Made by a program: the position numbers and the translations under genes. A stretch of DNA of 64,000 nucleotides from Exophiala sp. HKRS030 (Eukaryota > Ascomycota > Eurotiomycetes > Chaetothyriales > Herpotrichiellaceae), in NCBI GenBank assembly GCA_023897205.1, contig JAHWDD010000004.1, forward strand, positions 1,240,001 through 1,304,000, read 5' to 3'. This document shows, piece by piece, positions 45,101 through 55,251 of the stretch. How positions within the stretch are numbered: the first letter of the stretch is position 1; each line of letters begins with the position of its first letter. Under the pieces are notes generated by a model. The model was not told where the DNA came from and did not search any database. It saw only the letters and a program-made list of their open reading frames with translations.

Positions 45101-45437
45101 TCGAGGACCCAGTCAAAATGGGCAGAGTTACGGCAATGGAATAGCCAACAACAACACTGGATCGGATTCGATGGATGTACCACGAGGTTATGGCTATGGC
45201 TTCGATCCGGGAGCCATTAATGCCGCGACCGGAGCAAACAAGTCATCACCGATGTCGAATGGGTCGACCACTCCCAAGCCTACGACTCATGGCGACCTTA
45301 ATGACATTGACATGAAGTTTGTAGAGGGTCATTGGAAAGGCGAGATCAAGGTGATTCGAAATCCGACCCCCAAAGGGAGAACGGGGGTCGTGGACATGTA
45401 TGGGAACTATTTTGAAAAGGGCTATTTGTATCCCTGA
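42192..45437 (+). CDS. F-box-like, leucine-rich repeat protein with long disordered region
   Basis: A single exon from ATG 42192 gives 1081 residues; the frame is open upstream without ATG. The start MKPDVPPSYESA contains a PPSY motif (residues 6-9), a binding site for WW domains of Nedd4/Rsp5 ligases. An F-box-like helix set follows (REAWPIIAPYIPSSDLCSAC, then SRKWYSIFVPFLW). Leucine-rich segments run from about 100 to 360 (for example YLPNLQSLVVTKLPF and LPDLQVLKLRGVGL). A long acidic Ser/Pro-rich disordered part occupies 400-950, interrupted near 660-770 by another ordered stretch (LHPSLLPNLRTLILTDV). The C-terminal 40 residues look ordered (FVEGHWKGEIKVIRNP, then VVDMYGNYFEKGYLYP). It is probably a substrate adaptor or trafficking scaffold; that is inference. 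Confidence 0.85.
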   Translation: MKPDVPPSYESAISREAWPIIAPYIPSSDLCSACLVSRKWYSIFVPFLWGDPASHFGIANDAVYVALTRFKRILRKARPSVRSLTHTLHLPPALSEIYGGPNPTWLRDVLEYLPNLQSLVVTKLPFFDHHSLNALRLTSSGRTRPSGEDDELPTYGLKLLLASSEPNTTSSALAGALPRFPSLVYLDLSYTSPARDAAVLAALLWLPDLQVLKLRGVGLKDGEAEVLANAIGIKVRLLDIRDNLLTDMAVRSLMQACFLPSDASTRGNLNLEDWPVGMAPGPDFFSLDTLRSEELDHELLKQLTKPLTGRLAFEDIPHRGLTHLYISGNRLSVEGLSSLLKSERLHILDGGSVDTVKTIARTQSLSSPTGYIDEVRFPGAEKLIPVLAKSASKNLTYLRVDHALVTAKLEGSHGSIKHKAASAASAESVKSQSVAAELSSEERHIVEAPAPAHYAVELPDNGPIFELDATPAQPRQELIGDVMYFALSPPVGEKPHESSPVEEKQSPIRGEGPFAPEVVNDKDLHNNEAEDHGNTTESEISDETGTHSTTRSLFSPVSPISNHGTFQPLVAPSAKTKHMPTHLPLIKEPSETTPESPAVQPDATLSPLPTPTSHRQAQIETLLAKRPMQPSKPQLGSQVNQMVFSNLRSLHPSLLPNLRTLILTDVPTTTSKSSGVLENLKSFIAACADESALSRLLARTDYSLPPGRARHMAELEQARALFALRTIILEMEQPAVKTVDAQRGWQHSRQDITMSKSSTGDMDSENLWSAAANDFSFFGEEGEEHDECGIYEHDPEKYFPTAHFDDKIVLTSGDGHDDSGSNSPHGSVNQGWGAGTGTLSPFSMNLGGRSAGTIRSPRNLPLGRNRRSSNEPHSRPHSGAGSGTWDPRELLSEVQGGPVSPKFLNGHIQSAQRRMAPPPTSHPKQVEPDNESEEEQVDVVAELAAWRRERKKAYEEELSRYRSSRAGGHSRGPSQNGQSYGNGIANNNTGSDSMDVPRGYGYGFDPGAINAATGANKSSPMSNGSTTPKPTTHGDLNDIDMKFVEGHWKGEIKVIRNPTPKGRTGVVDMYGNYFEKGYLYP

Positions 45438-46676
45438 CGACGTCGACCGACCAGATGTTTGGGAAATCTACCTACCCAAGATACCTACCTTGAAGAGAAA
45501 GGAGAAGCAAGCAGCTATAATACCCCCCATATACAGATTGTTGATTTTATGTCAAATGACCATGTTGGACCTACAGGGAGAATGAATTGTATACCCTATA
45601 TATGATGATTACTTTACACTGGTAGCTCCGTTGTCTGATCAAGGCAGGAACAGGTTGCGTCAAGAGTATCATGTAAGGAGAGGCCTTCGACATCCCCGCT
45701 CATATGATTTGAGGACGAATTGATCCTCCTTTCAATGACCTAGGAACGTATTTGCAAACTGTTGAGGAATTGCGTCTGTCTCAAAGATTTGCCAATGCTG
45801 ATGGAACACACGAGGGTCCTTGACATCATCACGGCGGTCCAAATTACCCCCGGAACTCACTACTTGGTCGACGACGCTGTTGTATATATATGGTACAGTT
45901 ATATTACACTGACACCCCCAAGCCGTCGTCTTTTTCTCGCCCCCTTTTTCAACTTATCCGAACGCCGCTTTGGGCCATCCAATCTCCTCCCTCCCTTGAC
46001 TGCTTCCTTCCGTTCCCTTGCACTCTCTCTTGACTCTCCTCCCCGCTCTCTACTGCCCCCTCTTCGCTTCACATGAAAGGTGCTTTACTGATAAATCGTA
46101 CAAGAGGTTGGTCGTCCAAAAACATTCATTTCTCCGCGAACGCCACTGTGATGCCGACCTTTGTGTGAAATCACACTCGGCGCTTTCCACCTTGCCTCAC
46201 TGTCCCTTGACCGCTTTTTGTAATGCCCAAACCACCTTCCGGAGCCACTTTGTCCCGGTCAGGCGTAGAAATGTCGAAAATTACTTCTTTGTCGACCGTA
46301 CGCATCCAAACACATTATCTTGGCAGGAGGTGACGAATCAGGTTTGGATTTCTCAGGGCGAACCTGAGAAAGCCACCACCATCCAATGCGATAGAACAAA
46401 TGACAGGGGTATGCAGTGCGAAAGACAAGATGTATCTCTGGGGATGTCTGCGACCAGTGCGAATATGGCGTTGATTAACCATATAAGAGCAAGGCCAACC
46501 CGTCACCTTTTCTTCTACGTTTCCTCAGTCTCACAATCGACTGTGTCAGAAGAACTTCTTCACCCGAGCCAAAGTCTTCAACCAAGTGCTTACGTGGTTT
46601 TATATATTTCCTCTTGGGCCCTAGAGAGGCTGAGTCCATCACTTTTCTACACGAAGTCACTCCCTTCGTGGTGAAA
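45438..46676. other. Long intergenic leader region with pyrimidine-rich block
   Basis: About 1.2 kb. A strongly pyrimidine-rich block spans about 45925-46070 on the plus strand, the kind seen just upstream of fungal transcription starts. If the next gene starts there, its leader would be about 600 nt and may contain an intron. TATA-like CATATAAGAG lies near 46480 and TTTATATATT near 46600. No other gene is recognised. Confidence 0.45.
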
Positions 46677-48326
46677 ATGCAGCGCCCTCCCAGGAAGTTA
46701 CACTATTTGAAATGCCACCAATGCCGCAAGGATCGTCAAAAGGTATGTCGGCACATTTGGCCGTCCAGGCGCCAGATATTTTTGCTGCTGAACAATCAAC
46801 CCTAGTGCACCCCTACCGATCGCTGTTGGCCTTCTCGGAAACGTGACCGCTGCATCAAGTTCTCTTATCCTTGCTCGCCAAATGTCACCGCTCGCGGCGA
46901 AGCGGCAAGGCCTCTGAAACCCCCCGAGATCCCTCAAGGGAAACAGCCGGCCTCACTTGACTTCAACCTAGAGAATCACGACTTCGGTGCCGACTACACG
47001 GCAGCTCAACCTGGTCGATCAAGTCTTCATAATATGGAGAACCCATCTAGCGACACTAGTCAAGACTTTCCCGGAACGTCATCTATCGAAGGTGCTTTTG
47101 CCGAGACGTTTGCCCCAGGTCGTGTCAACGCCAGTTGCACAATTTTCTTCTCCCAATTGAAACTTTCAAGGTGGAATCTTACGACTTGTTGCATGGCCCT
47201 CGAGTCTCTGGCGCCTGAGGATACGTTGAACAGGTTGCTTCTTGGCAAAGCGTCTGTGCTCGGAGAAGCCACTGCAATCGAGCTGCAGAACAGGCTTCTC
47301 CAACGTGAAGGCCTTGTCGCTTCAAGTTTTGTCCGAGATGTACGTATTCGACAGGAGATGGCTAAAGGGAGCAGTCGAGATAAAGCTGTGAGAACTATCA
47401 CTGCAGGCGAGGTTTCCCATCTACTAACATCAGGGACGACAAAAGGCAAGAGTCAGTCAGCACTGAAGGACATCGTCGCCGCCGCTCGTCGTATTCGAGA
47501 AGGAGACAGGTGGAGTGAGCTAGTTGAAGTGTTTGGTGCTCGCGAGGTGCTCCTCGTTGACGCATATCACGCCAAATGCCGTTTTCGATTTGGGAAAATG
47601 AGCGAATGTGACATTCACACCGAGTTTGGGGATGTGAAAAACCTCGAGTGTTGCCCAGAAAGCCAACCTTCTTTCAGCATTGACAGAATCGTGAAGAAAG
47701 GGACCGATGAAATTTTTGCGACGCTCAAGGCGATACTGCTGACACCTGAGCTTCAAATGCAGGTGACTCTTCGGCGGTTGAGCGGGCTCACCCCTGTGAT
47801 TCACCGCCTTTTCGGACCTGACAAGATAGACCGTTTCCTTGCTGTCTACAGTGGGCTATCTCCTTTTCTGGATGTGAAGCTCAATCTCGGTGAACACGAC
47901 TCTGACTGGTTTCAGAAGTACACGTTCTGTCCTGAAGGTTTGGAAGAAGCAAAACCCTTCGACGCCGAACTTTTGCTCTCAGTGATCTCATCCAAGTTCG
48001 AAGACGCCGTAAAAGAAGCAAAACTCTCCAGTCCGGGCCTTTTGCATTCAGAGATGTCTTCGAAGATCGAAGACGCGCTCGGATATGTCAGCTTTCAAAC
48101 TGCTTCTGAGTCCGATGACGGGTCTGACGTGTGGGATTTTCGCGATGACGACGCTAGCGATGAGGACACTAGCGAGGACGACGAAAAGGGCGACGGAAAA
48201 GGCGATGACAAAAATGACGGCGATCCGGACGAGTTTTCTGGTATCAATGAAGAAGATTTCGGCTTCGATGAGGATTTCTGTATTCACTTCCAGAACAGCG
48301 ACGCATTTGCTTCATTTTCACTCTAG
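46677..48326 (+). CDS. Protein with variant cysteine cluster, possible zinc-cluster DNA-binding protein
   Basis: Two exons, 46677-46742 and 46806-48326 (63-bp intron, phase 0), give 528 residues. The N-terminus has Cys13, 16, 23, 29, 38 and 45 in a basic context (KCHQCRKDRQKC, then DRCWPSRKRDRC, then C). The intron falls between Cys23 and its preceding lysine, as in many Zn2Cys6 genes. The spacing C-x2-C-x6-C-x5-C-x8-C-x6-C departs from the classical cluster, where the fourth and fifth cysteines are two residues apart; Arg35 sits where the fourth cysteine is expected and Cys29 lies six residues earlier. The rest is helical with no recognised middle-homology domain, and the end is very acidic (Asp/Glu-rich, about 465-515), a possible activation region. 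A DNA-binding role is likely but unproven. Confidence 0.75.
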
Positions 48327-49459
48327 CCGGGAGGATGACCCAAAGCACATCGGGTTCCTGGCTCCCCAAAAACAACCAAAACTCCCTCTTTTGTCTGAAA
48401 AAGAGAAAAAGAATGCCAATCTCTTGGTTGAGTGCTCGAGGTTGCAGTCGTTGCCCTTTGGCAGGTAATTTCAGGCCATGGAGCGACAGCAAGTTTCCGC
48501 AGCTTCAACAGCAAATGATGGGAAGAGCTGTCCATTCTTGCTGGTCTCGAAGCAGGCGCTCATTCTTGTCCTCAGTGAAGCCAAGTAAGGTTCGGAGGTT
48601 CGGAACGGGTCATACAATTTTCTCACTGTCGACTGCGCTGGGAGGTACAGTTGATGGCGAACAACCTGCGCCATCTCCCAGCAAGATCCATTGCGCCCAA
48701 GAAGAGACTATGAACGGGAAAAGTGCCTCGTACGGATCGGACCTTCTGAACGAAAGAGTTTGAACGTACACTCTTTGATGCGGCTATCGGGGGTGCTAGG
48801 TTATCGGGTAAAAAGCAATCACTTGACATGATCGTCGAGTCCTTGATTGATATATTTGTAGTCCGGGGAAAGCGAAGAGTTGGTATCATGATCAAGCAGT
48901 AAACTTTCGAAGACATGTTCACCTCAGAGTTTTGAAGAAGCAGACGAAGACATTTCTGTCCCAAATTATACATCTGGCAGTAGAACAGGAAATGCCAGAA
49001 AAGGCTCTGGCAACCCGAATTGAAAACCGGATGTTAAAAGGAGCCTTCGGCCTCCACGAGGGCCTAAAGACGACCCTTGGGAGTCTAAATGGCCCTTCTA
49101 GATATTCGGGGCGTACATATAGTATATATATTTCGTATCTCTAGCCAGTGCCTCGTATCATATTTCGTTTAGAAAAAGCCAAAAAGAAAAATTCATCCTC
49201 ATGAGTAAAGCCCGGTCGAGTCCGCACGGTTCCCGTTTCAGAGAAAGAGAAAGAGAAAGAGAAAGGGAAACCAAAACCCCCGGCAATATTCCGAGTGAAA
49301 GAAAAAAGCACCTCCTTTGAAACGCCATTGCTCATGCAAAATCAGGCACATCCTATACGCACACACAGCTTCCTCATAAATCGTCTCTTGCTTTTCTTTT
49401 TACTGTGGCTGGGGGGCCGGAGTTTGCCCTGCCCCGAAACCCCTCCAACGGTTACTGCT
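48327..49459. other. Intergenic, convergent 3' regions
   Basis: The flanking genes converge here, so this 1.1 kb holds two 3' regions. A (GAGAAA)4 repeat lies at 49241-49264. Frames of 60-142 codons between 48335 and 48973 lack any recognisable feature. Confidence 0.5.
49241..49264. repeat. (GAGAAA)4 hexanucleotide repeat
   Basis: Four perfect copies of GAGAAA lie in noncoding DNA downstream of vps4. Confidence 0.9.
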
Positions 49460-50884
49460 CTATGCTCCTTCACTACCAAACTCTGCCGTCCAGTCCGCGT
49501 TTCGTTTCAGATCGTCACCGGACACGGTCGGTCTGGAACCCTTGATGGCCCGGATGAAGTCCTTGACGGTCAAGGGGGGTTCGAGCAGTTGCTCCGAGTC
49601 GACTTCCATCCAGGTCATCTCCATGGCTCCTGAATCACCGGGAGAGCAAGGGGTGAGTTTTTCGCCACCATCTACTTGGACCTGTTTGTTTTTGTTAGTC
49701 GAATGGGTGGTGGTCTCGTGAAGGTTTAGGACATGTGGGCTTTTGCCTGATCAAGGGCGAACGGGCCCAGATAGATGGCTTGGTAGACGTACCTTTTTAT
49801 AATGGGTTGCAGTCTGAATCTTTCTGACGGGTTGCATCAGGGCGTCTTGTACCGCTATGCTGATATCACTTCCGGAGTAACCTTCACTGAGATCGGCCAG
49901 GGCCTTGTAATCTTGTTGTGTCATTTCACATTTCGTGTCGCCGACGGCGAGCTCAAACATTCTCATCCGCGCCGGCTTGTCGGGCAAGGAAATGTGCACT
50001 CTGCGTTGGAAACGTCGGCGGATGGCCGCGTCGAGTTGCCAGGGGATGTTTGTGGCGCCTAGAATCAATACACCTTTCGAGTCTTTGCCTACACCGTCCA
50101 TCTGGACCAGAAGTTCCGTCTTGATACGTCTCGACGCCTCGGACTCGCCTTCTCCTCTGGGACCGCACAGGGCGTCGACCTCGTCGATGAAGATGATTGC
50201 CGGTTTATTTTCTCTCGCCATATTGAACAGCTGCTTCACCAGTCGCTCCGATTCACCCATCCACTTACTCACCAGGTCGGAAGAGCTCACGCTGAAAAAT
50301 GTGCTGTTGGCCTCGGTCGCGACGGCTTTGGCCAGGTACGATTTACCAGTCCCGGGAGGACCGTAGAGTAATATGCCCTTCCACGGTTGTCTTTTCCCCT
50401 GGAACAAATGAGGGAACTTGATGGGTAAGATGACGGCCTCTTTCAGTGCCTCCTTCGCGGCGTCCAACCCCGCCACGTCCTCCCACTTCACGTTCGGTTT
50501 GTCCGTCAGGATGGCCCCCGTCAGTTGACCCCGTAGCTTCTTGCTGTCGGCATCTTCTTCGTCCTTGTCGCCGCCGGCTTCGCCCTTGCCTGCCCCGTTG
50601 ACCGCTTTGCCGTTGACGCCCATCGCCGCCGGTTTCTTTCGATTACTCGGGTCGTTGGCTTGTATGTGCGCCTTCAGTTTCTCCACTCGGTCCATGTACT
50701 CCCCAGCCTTCGCCCGTATCATTTCTTTTGATTTCGGGTTCTTCTCCCATTTCAAGGCGAGCATGAAGAGTTCCAGAGCCGCATAGTATTGTTGGTATGC
50801 TTGTTCATAAGACCCTGCGGTGTCTAGTTCGATGGCCTTTTTGACCGTGTCGATTGCGCGGCCGAGAAAGTCGGTGTTCGACAT
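49460..50884 (-). CDS. vps4: Vps4 AAA ATPase, ESCRT-III disassembly
   Basis: Two exons, 50884-49793 and 49681-49460 (111-bp intron, phase 0), give 437 residues. The MIT domain (about 1-75) begins [18 protein letters not shown] low-complexity Gly/Lys/Asp linker follows to 115. The AAA module has Walker A GPPGTGKS (Lys181), Walker [11 protein letters not shown] (Glu235 catalytic), and the second region of homology with [13 protein letters not shown]. The second exon carries the beta-domain end and the C-terminal helix ([12 protein letters not shown], then [13 protein letters not shown]). Vps4 disassembles ESCRT-III on endosomes and other membranes, driving multivesicular-body sorting, cytokinesis and membrane repair. 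All key residues are present. It is divergent from prefoldin 6 across 487 bp. Confidence 0.97.
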
Positions 50885-51371
50885 GGTGGGCTAAGGAACT
50901 CTGTGTGGGCGCAGAGGGGGAGGATGTGTGTGTCGTCGAAAAAACGAGGGTGTGTCTGTGTGTGTGAGGTTGGTCGGTGATGTGATGCTAGACGTAAACA
51001 AGCGCCCGTGGTTTGGCTGCCTTGGGATATTCGCTCAGGCAGTGGTGGCTTTATTCTCTCGCAGGCGGGCTTCCTTTTCACAAAGGATTACAGGTTGACT
51101 GAGGATAAGTCAACGACAACTCTGTCTTGGTCAAAAAGACATCTAGATAATCACTGTACTTTATTCGTGCTAGACTTAGATTAGGTAAAGGTGGGAGATA
51201 TGGAGAGGGACATGATAGATGGTTCGGGGGCGGCATTTGCCCCGCGACAAATCGAATGGCCGCGCTAAATAAACATCTTTCCAGGCCTACAGTGTTCCAT
51301 ACTAACATCTTCTCTGCACCCTGACAAAGCTTTTGCAGATACATATCCCCATTTCCCCTACTCGAGACGCC
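50885..51371. promoter_or_regulatory. Divergent promoter between vps4 and prefoldin 6
   Basis: The 487 bp between the two outward-facing start codons must contain both promoters. A short GT-rich run (GTGTGTCTGTGTGTGTGAGG, about 50948-50968) lies on the vps4 side. No gene is seen. Confidence 0.6.
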
Positions 51372-51809
51372 ATGGAAGAGGATAAAAACAAGTTACAGAC
51401 CTTGTCGGAGGCTCTGCAAAAGTTGCAAGACGGTAAGGCACACAGTCTATTTTCCTCGTTCACTTTGGGCTTTTCTGATTCAGGTGGGCATCTAGATCTA
51501 CAGACTACGATCGAAGCGCGACAGAAACTTGAAGCCCAACAACAAGAAAACAAGGCTGTTCAGAAAGAGTTTGCATCTTTGAGCGACGAGGCTGGCATTT
51601 ACAAGCTTGTTGGCCCCGTTTTGCTGAAGCAGGACAGAACTGAAGCCGTGGGTGCAGTGGATGGTCGACTGGAATTTATCAGCAAAGAGATCAACCGGAC
51701 CGAAGGCAGAATCAAAGAACTACAGGATGGTGCTGAGAAAAAGAGAGTAGCATTGCTACAATTGCAGCAAAACCTCCAGATGGCGGCGCAGGAACAAGCG
51801 AGCGGTTGA
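51372..51809 (+). CDS. Prefoldin subunit 6 (Yke2/Gim1)
   Basis: Two exons, 51372-51432 and 51496-51809, are separated by a 63-bp intron (GTAAGG...TAG, phase 1). The product is 124 residues, the normal length of a beta-class prefoldin subunit: an N-terminal coiled-coil helix (NKLQTLSEALQKLQD, then LQTTIEARQKLEAQQQENK), a beta-hairpin core (IYKLVGPVLLKQDRTEA) and a second coiled-coil helix. Prefoldin is a cytosolic hexamer that hands nascent actin and tubulin to the CCT chaperonin. The intron length is a multiple of three and has no stop in frame, so an unspliced mRNA would encode 145 residues. A second acceptor 12 nt upstream (CAG ending at 51483) is also in frame. I prefer the later one because it restores the family's spacing. 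Confidence 0.88.
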   Translation: MEEDKNKLQTLSEALQKLQDGKAHSLFSSFTLGFSDSGGHLDLQTTIEARQKLEAQQQENKAVQKEFASLSDEAGIYKLVGPVLLKQDRTEAVGAVDGRLEFISKEINRTEGRIKELQDGAEKKRVALLQLQQNLQMAAQEQASG

Positions 51810-52669
51810 AAATACTTCGACTGACTACGAATACGCCTTCTCTAGTACGGCCCACACTGTATGCCTCAAGGACAACATTTCGGACGGTGCCTGGATCTCT
51901 GAACCAGTCCCGCAGTCAACTTGCTCACCTGGATCAGTCGCACAAGGCCGTCACAGTAGGTTATGGCTAGATGTGCTTGGGTCAAGGCGCGATGACTCGT
52001 TGTAGCCTCCGGGCACGAATGCCGGCGTTTTTGGCTACTATCAAAGCCGCTCATCGCTTCTACTATTACCAGAATGGCCCCAGCAGTGAAAGGCTTAGGC
52101 GGCCTTGAGAATGGCTTACCTATCAAGTCCGCGAGGGACTTTGAGTGGTACAGATAAAGGCTGGACATCAGACAGGTATTCTGCTACGGAGTAATACTTC
52201 CTGTCATGGAACATTTATGAGAAGGTCAAGGACTGTATCCCTCTTGTACAATTCTCGTCGAGATCGCTTCGCAGTCATGATGATGATACATAGCTACGGG
52301 CGAGGAAGGGCCAACGCGGGATAGCACCAGACATACCCTATGGAAACTAACTTCCCCTGTGTCTATCAATCAAAATAGGTTCAATTGTCAAATGAACATT
52401 AAAGCAATCTACAAGTCATTTAGCTGTTCGTCGTCATGTCTTTATTTTTGAGCCCATCCCGCTGATATAAACGAGGCTGAAGCTCGACAACAAGGCTGAA
52501 CTCGCCCCCCGCGCTATTGGCCGAACGCCAAATCTTCTTCGCTTAAAGTTTTTTTTACTTGATCGACATCCGACCACAAGACATTTAAATAGATCTACTT
52601 CGTAGAAGATCTTGAGGGTTATGTTGATAACCTTCTCTCCCCCCAACACATTCAGCACAACTACACAAA
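51810..52669. other. Intergenic between prefoldin 6 and nop9
   Basis: 860 bp between tandem genes; one TACGGAGTA motif at 52185-52193. A 100-codon minus-strand frame at 51866-52168 shows no recognisable feature. The last few hundred bases are the nop9 promoter. Confidence 0.5.
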
Positions 52670-54787
52670 ATGCCTCGCGAAAACAAAAAGCGTGGTCGTC
52701 GCGAAGAGGCCAAAAACAAACGAAAATACGAAGAAGGCGATTCACAGAATTCAAAACGGTTCAAAGCCACCGAACAATATGGGGATGAACAAGTCGACCA
52801 CTTCGATGTCAGAGGGAATGCTGGTGACGAGTTCATAAGTTTTGGGGCTCCTCATGATCACGGACACCAAGAGTTGCTAGAAGAGGATCAGTTTCATGGC
52901 CTTCTCGACCCCGAAGAACAGGAATACTACTCGAATGTAAATAGCAAAATCGTCGCGAATGACTTCGAGTCGGACGAAGACCGCGCAACTTTCATCGAGG
53001 CGGTGTATCGAGAAACAGACGGCAAAGAACTCAAGGTCGCCTCTAGCCAGTCTTGTTCGAGATACCTGGAGAAAATCATCATGCTGTCAACATCCGAGCA
53101 GCAGCGAAGACTTTTTAACAAATTCCTCGGCAATCTCACGTATCTTGTCCGCCACCGATTCGGAAGCCACTGTTGTGAGACTCTTTTCTTGGAAACGGCA
53201 AAGCGACTTGGCGAGCATCAGCGGGAAAGTGATGACGATTCAGACTTACCTACGATCGAGCAATTACTCTTACAGGCCGCAGAAGAGTTCAGGCCCAATC
53301 TTGGATTTCTTCTGACGGAAAAATTTGCTTCTCACACCCTTCGAGTGCTATTTTTAGTTTTGTCAGGGGAGCCGTTGGACGACGAATCCACCAAGACGAT
53401 TCTTGCCAGCAAGAAGAAGGAAAAACTGGAAGCGCCGGTGCCGAAGGCGTCTGCAGACGGCAATACTAGCTCCAAACGGCGGGTACCCAAGTCTTTCAGC
53501 AAGGAGCTCGCAAAATCCATCGAGGGCTCGGTCTCTTCAATTGACACTACATATCTCAGAGCACTAGCGACGCATCCTACTGGAAACCCGGTGTTGCAAC
53601 TGCTGTTGAGACTGGAACTCACCTTGTACGGGAAACAGCATCAGTCAGAGAAGATGTCAGTGTTCAAGAAATTGTTACCTGACGAAGATCTGGAAGAGGA
53701 GTCTGAGAGCGCAAAGTTCATCTCCGGGCTACTATACGACCCAGTCGGTTCTCACCTGGTGGAAATTCTGGTCCTGCACGTACCCGGAAAGACCTTCAAG
53801 AAACTCTACAAGAACGTTCTGAAGTCGCGACTTAACAGCATGGTCAAGAACGAGACGGCAAGCTATGTCGCGATCAAGGTTTTGGAACGACTAGGCAAGG
53901 ATGACCTACAGGAGGCGAAGCAGATGATCTTGACCGAGTTACCCACCTTGATAATGCGACGAAGATTAGGCATCATCAAGGTTCTAGTAGAACGATGTAC
54001 AGTGCGCCACGTCGATCTGAAAGACGTCGCTGAGATCATTGAATCCGGATTGGAAGGTGACAAGACAACATTCCTGCCGAGACTACTGGGGTTGGACAGG
54101 TCGAAGGATTCAACTGGAGCGGAAGCCGACGTTGGACGAAAGCCAGCCACCCCGGCACAAAAGGCAGACGTACACGCCTCGCTACTCGCTCAGGCAATGT
54201 TACAAAACCCATCCGCACGACAACCCATCCACGACAGTCTACTGGCACTCGACGCTTCATTTCTGGCCCAGATGTGCAAGGACCCAGCTGCCTCGCGACT
54301 CATCCAGGCTGCACTTGCCCCCAGCGATGCAAACGCTCAATTCCGCCGACAGTTCATCCCTCGCTTCTTTGGTCACATTGTCGACGTCGCTCAGAGTCTC
54401 AGTGGCTCGTACGTAGTAGACGCCCTCTGGTCGGCAACTGACGGGTTGTTCTTCCTCAAGGAGAAAATCGCCAAGGAACTCGCAGATGACGCCAGCCAGC
54501 TGAGAGAGTCGACGGTCGGCAAGAACGTTTGGAGAAACTGGGCCATGGACATGTATTCGAGACGGCCTGGCGAATGGCGGGCTTTGGCAAAGGGACAGAC
54601 CAAGACCGATGGATGTGAAGCCGATGGTGGATCCAAGGAAGAAAGGAACGGACAACAACAGCAGCAGAAGCAGAAAAAGTCAGGACTCGAGCTCGCGCGG
54701 GAAAGGTATGCACAGAAACAGATGCACGGAGCAAAGCAAAAGACTCCTGCGACGTCTGCGAATGCCATTGTGCGGACGAATGCGTAG
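52670..54787 (+). CDS. nop9: Nucleolar Pumilio-repeat protein Nop9
   Basis: A single exon gives 705 residues. The basic N-terminus (PRENKKRGRREEAKNKRKYEE) is a nucleolar/nuclear signal. Pumilio-type helical repeats cover most of 100-640; recognisable steps are ASSQSCSRYLEKIIML, LVRHRFGSHCCETLFL, LLYDPVGSHLVEILVL and KNETASYVAIKVLERL. Nop9 binds the central domain of the small-subunit rRNA precursor and is needed for early 18S maturation, protecting sites from premature cleavage. The C-terminal Gln/Lys-rich segment (about 655-690) is low complexity. Length and organisation agree with other ascomycete Nop9 proteins. ATG 52670, in a good context (ACAAAATG), is the first in frame. Confidence 0.93.
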   Translation: MPRENKKRGRREEAKNKRKYEEGDSQNSKRFKATEQYGDEQVDHFDVRGNAGDEFISFGAPHDHGHQELLEEDQFHGLLDPEEQEYYSNVNSKIVANDFESDEDRATFIEAVYRETDGKELKVASSQSCSRYLEKIIMLSTSEQQRRLFNKFLGNLTYLVRHRFGSHCCETLFLETAKRLGEHQRESDDDSDLPTIEQLLLQAAEEFRPNLGFLLTEKFASHTLRVLFLVLSGEPLDDESTKTILASKKKEKLEAPVPKASADGNTSSKRRVPKSFSKELAKSIEGSVSSIDTTYLRALATHPTGNPVLQLLLRLELTLYGKQHQSEKMSVFKKLLPDEDLEEESESAKFISGLLYDPVGSHLVEILVLHVPGKTFKKLYKNVLKSRLNSMVKNETASYVAIKVLERLGKDDLQEAKQMILTELPTLIMRRRLGIIKVLVERCTVRHVDLKDVAEIIESGLEGDKTTFLPRLLGLDRSKDSTGAEADVGRKPATPAQKADVHASLLAQAMLQNPSARQPIHDSLLALDASFLAQMCKDPAASRLIQAALAPSDANAQFRRQFIPRFFGHIVDVAQSLSGSYVVDALWSATDGLFFLKEKIAKELADDASQLRESTVGKNVWRNWAMDMYSRRPGEWRALAKGQTKTDGCEADGGSKEERNGQQQQQKQKKSGLELARERYAQKQMHGAKQKTPATSANAIVRTNA

Positions 54788-55251
54788 GAGCATACTATTC
54801 AGTTCATGCAAAGTAGTATCGAGTCGTCGGTACGGAGTACGTGGTAGTCTATGTAGATATCTCGGCAAGGCTAGACTCTCCTTGACCCTTATTTCCAGCC
54901 TGACTGCCTGGTGGGTACAGTACTGTACAAGGTACTCCGTATATGTAGCCCGGGCTCTATTCAGAATGGCGTCATTTCTGGGGACTCGGATTTTTACGCA
55001 AAGATACCCGTACATTGTAGTAGGAACAGTACGGAGTGTTTTGTAAATAAGATCATGCCATAGTCATCGCCATAAGCGTACCGACTCATCCTCACTTCGG
55101 TATCGTTCCTTTTGTATTCCTTTCTTGGTATAGATTTCTAGAGGAATTTTTGGTCGTTGTCGTTGTTTCGACCTGCCATACTCTGTATATTTAAGCACGT
55201 ACTCCACCTTAAAAAAATTGACTCGAGTTCGACACATGTTTAGTAACAGCA
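54788..55251. other. Intergenic with clustered TACGGAGTA motifs
   Basis: This 464-bp spacer between tandem genes has TACGGAGTA at 54831-54839, its reverse complement at 54933-54941, and an eight-base partial copy at 55030-55037. An upstream ATG at 55236 opens a frame that overlaps the decarboxylase start out of frame. No gene is seen. Confidence 0.6.
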
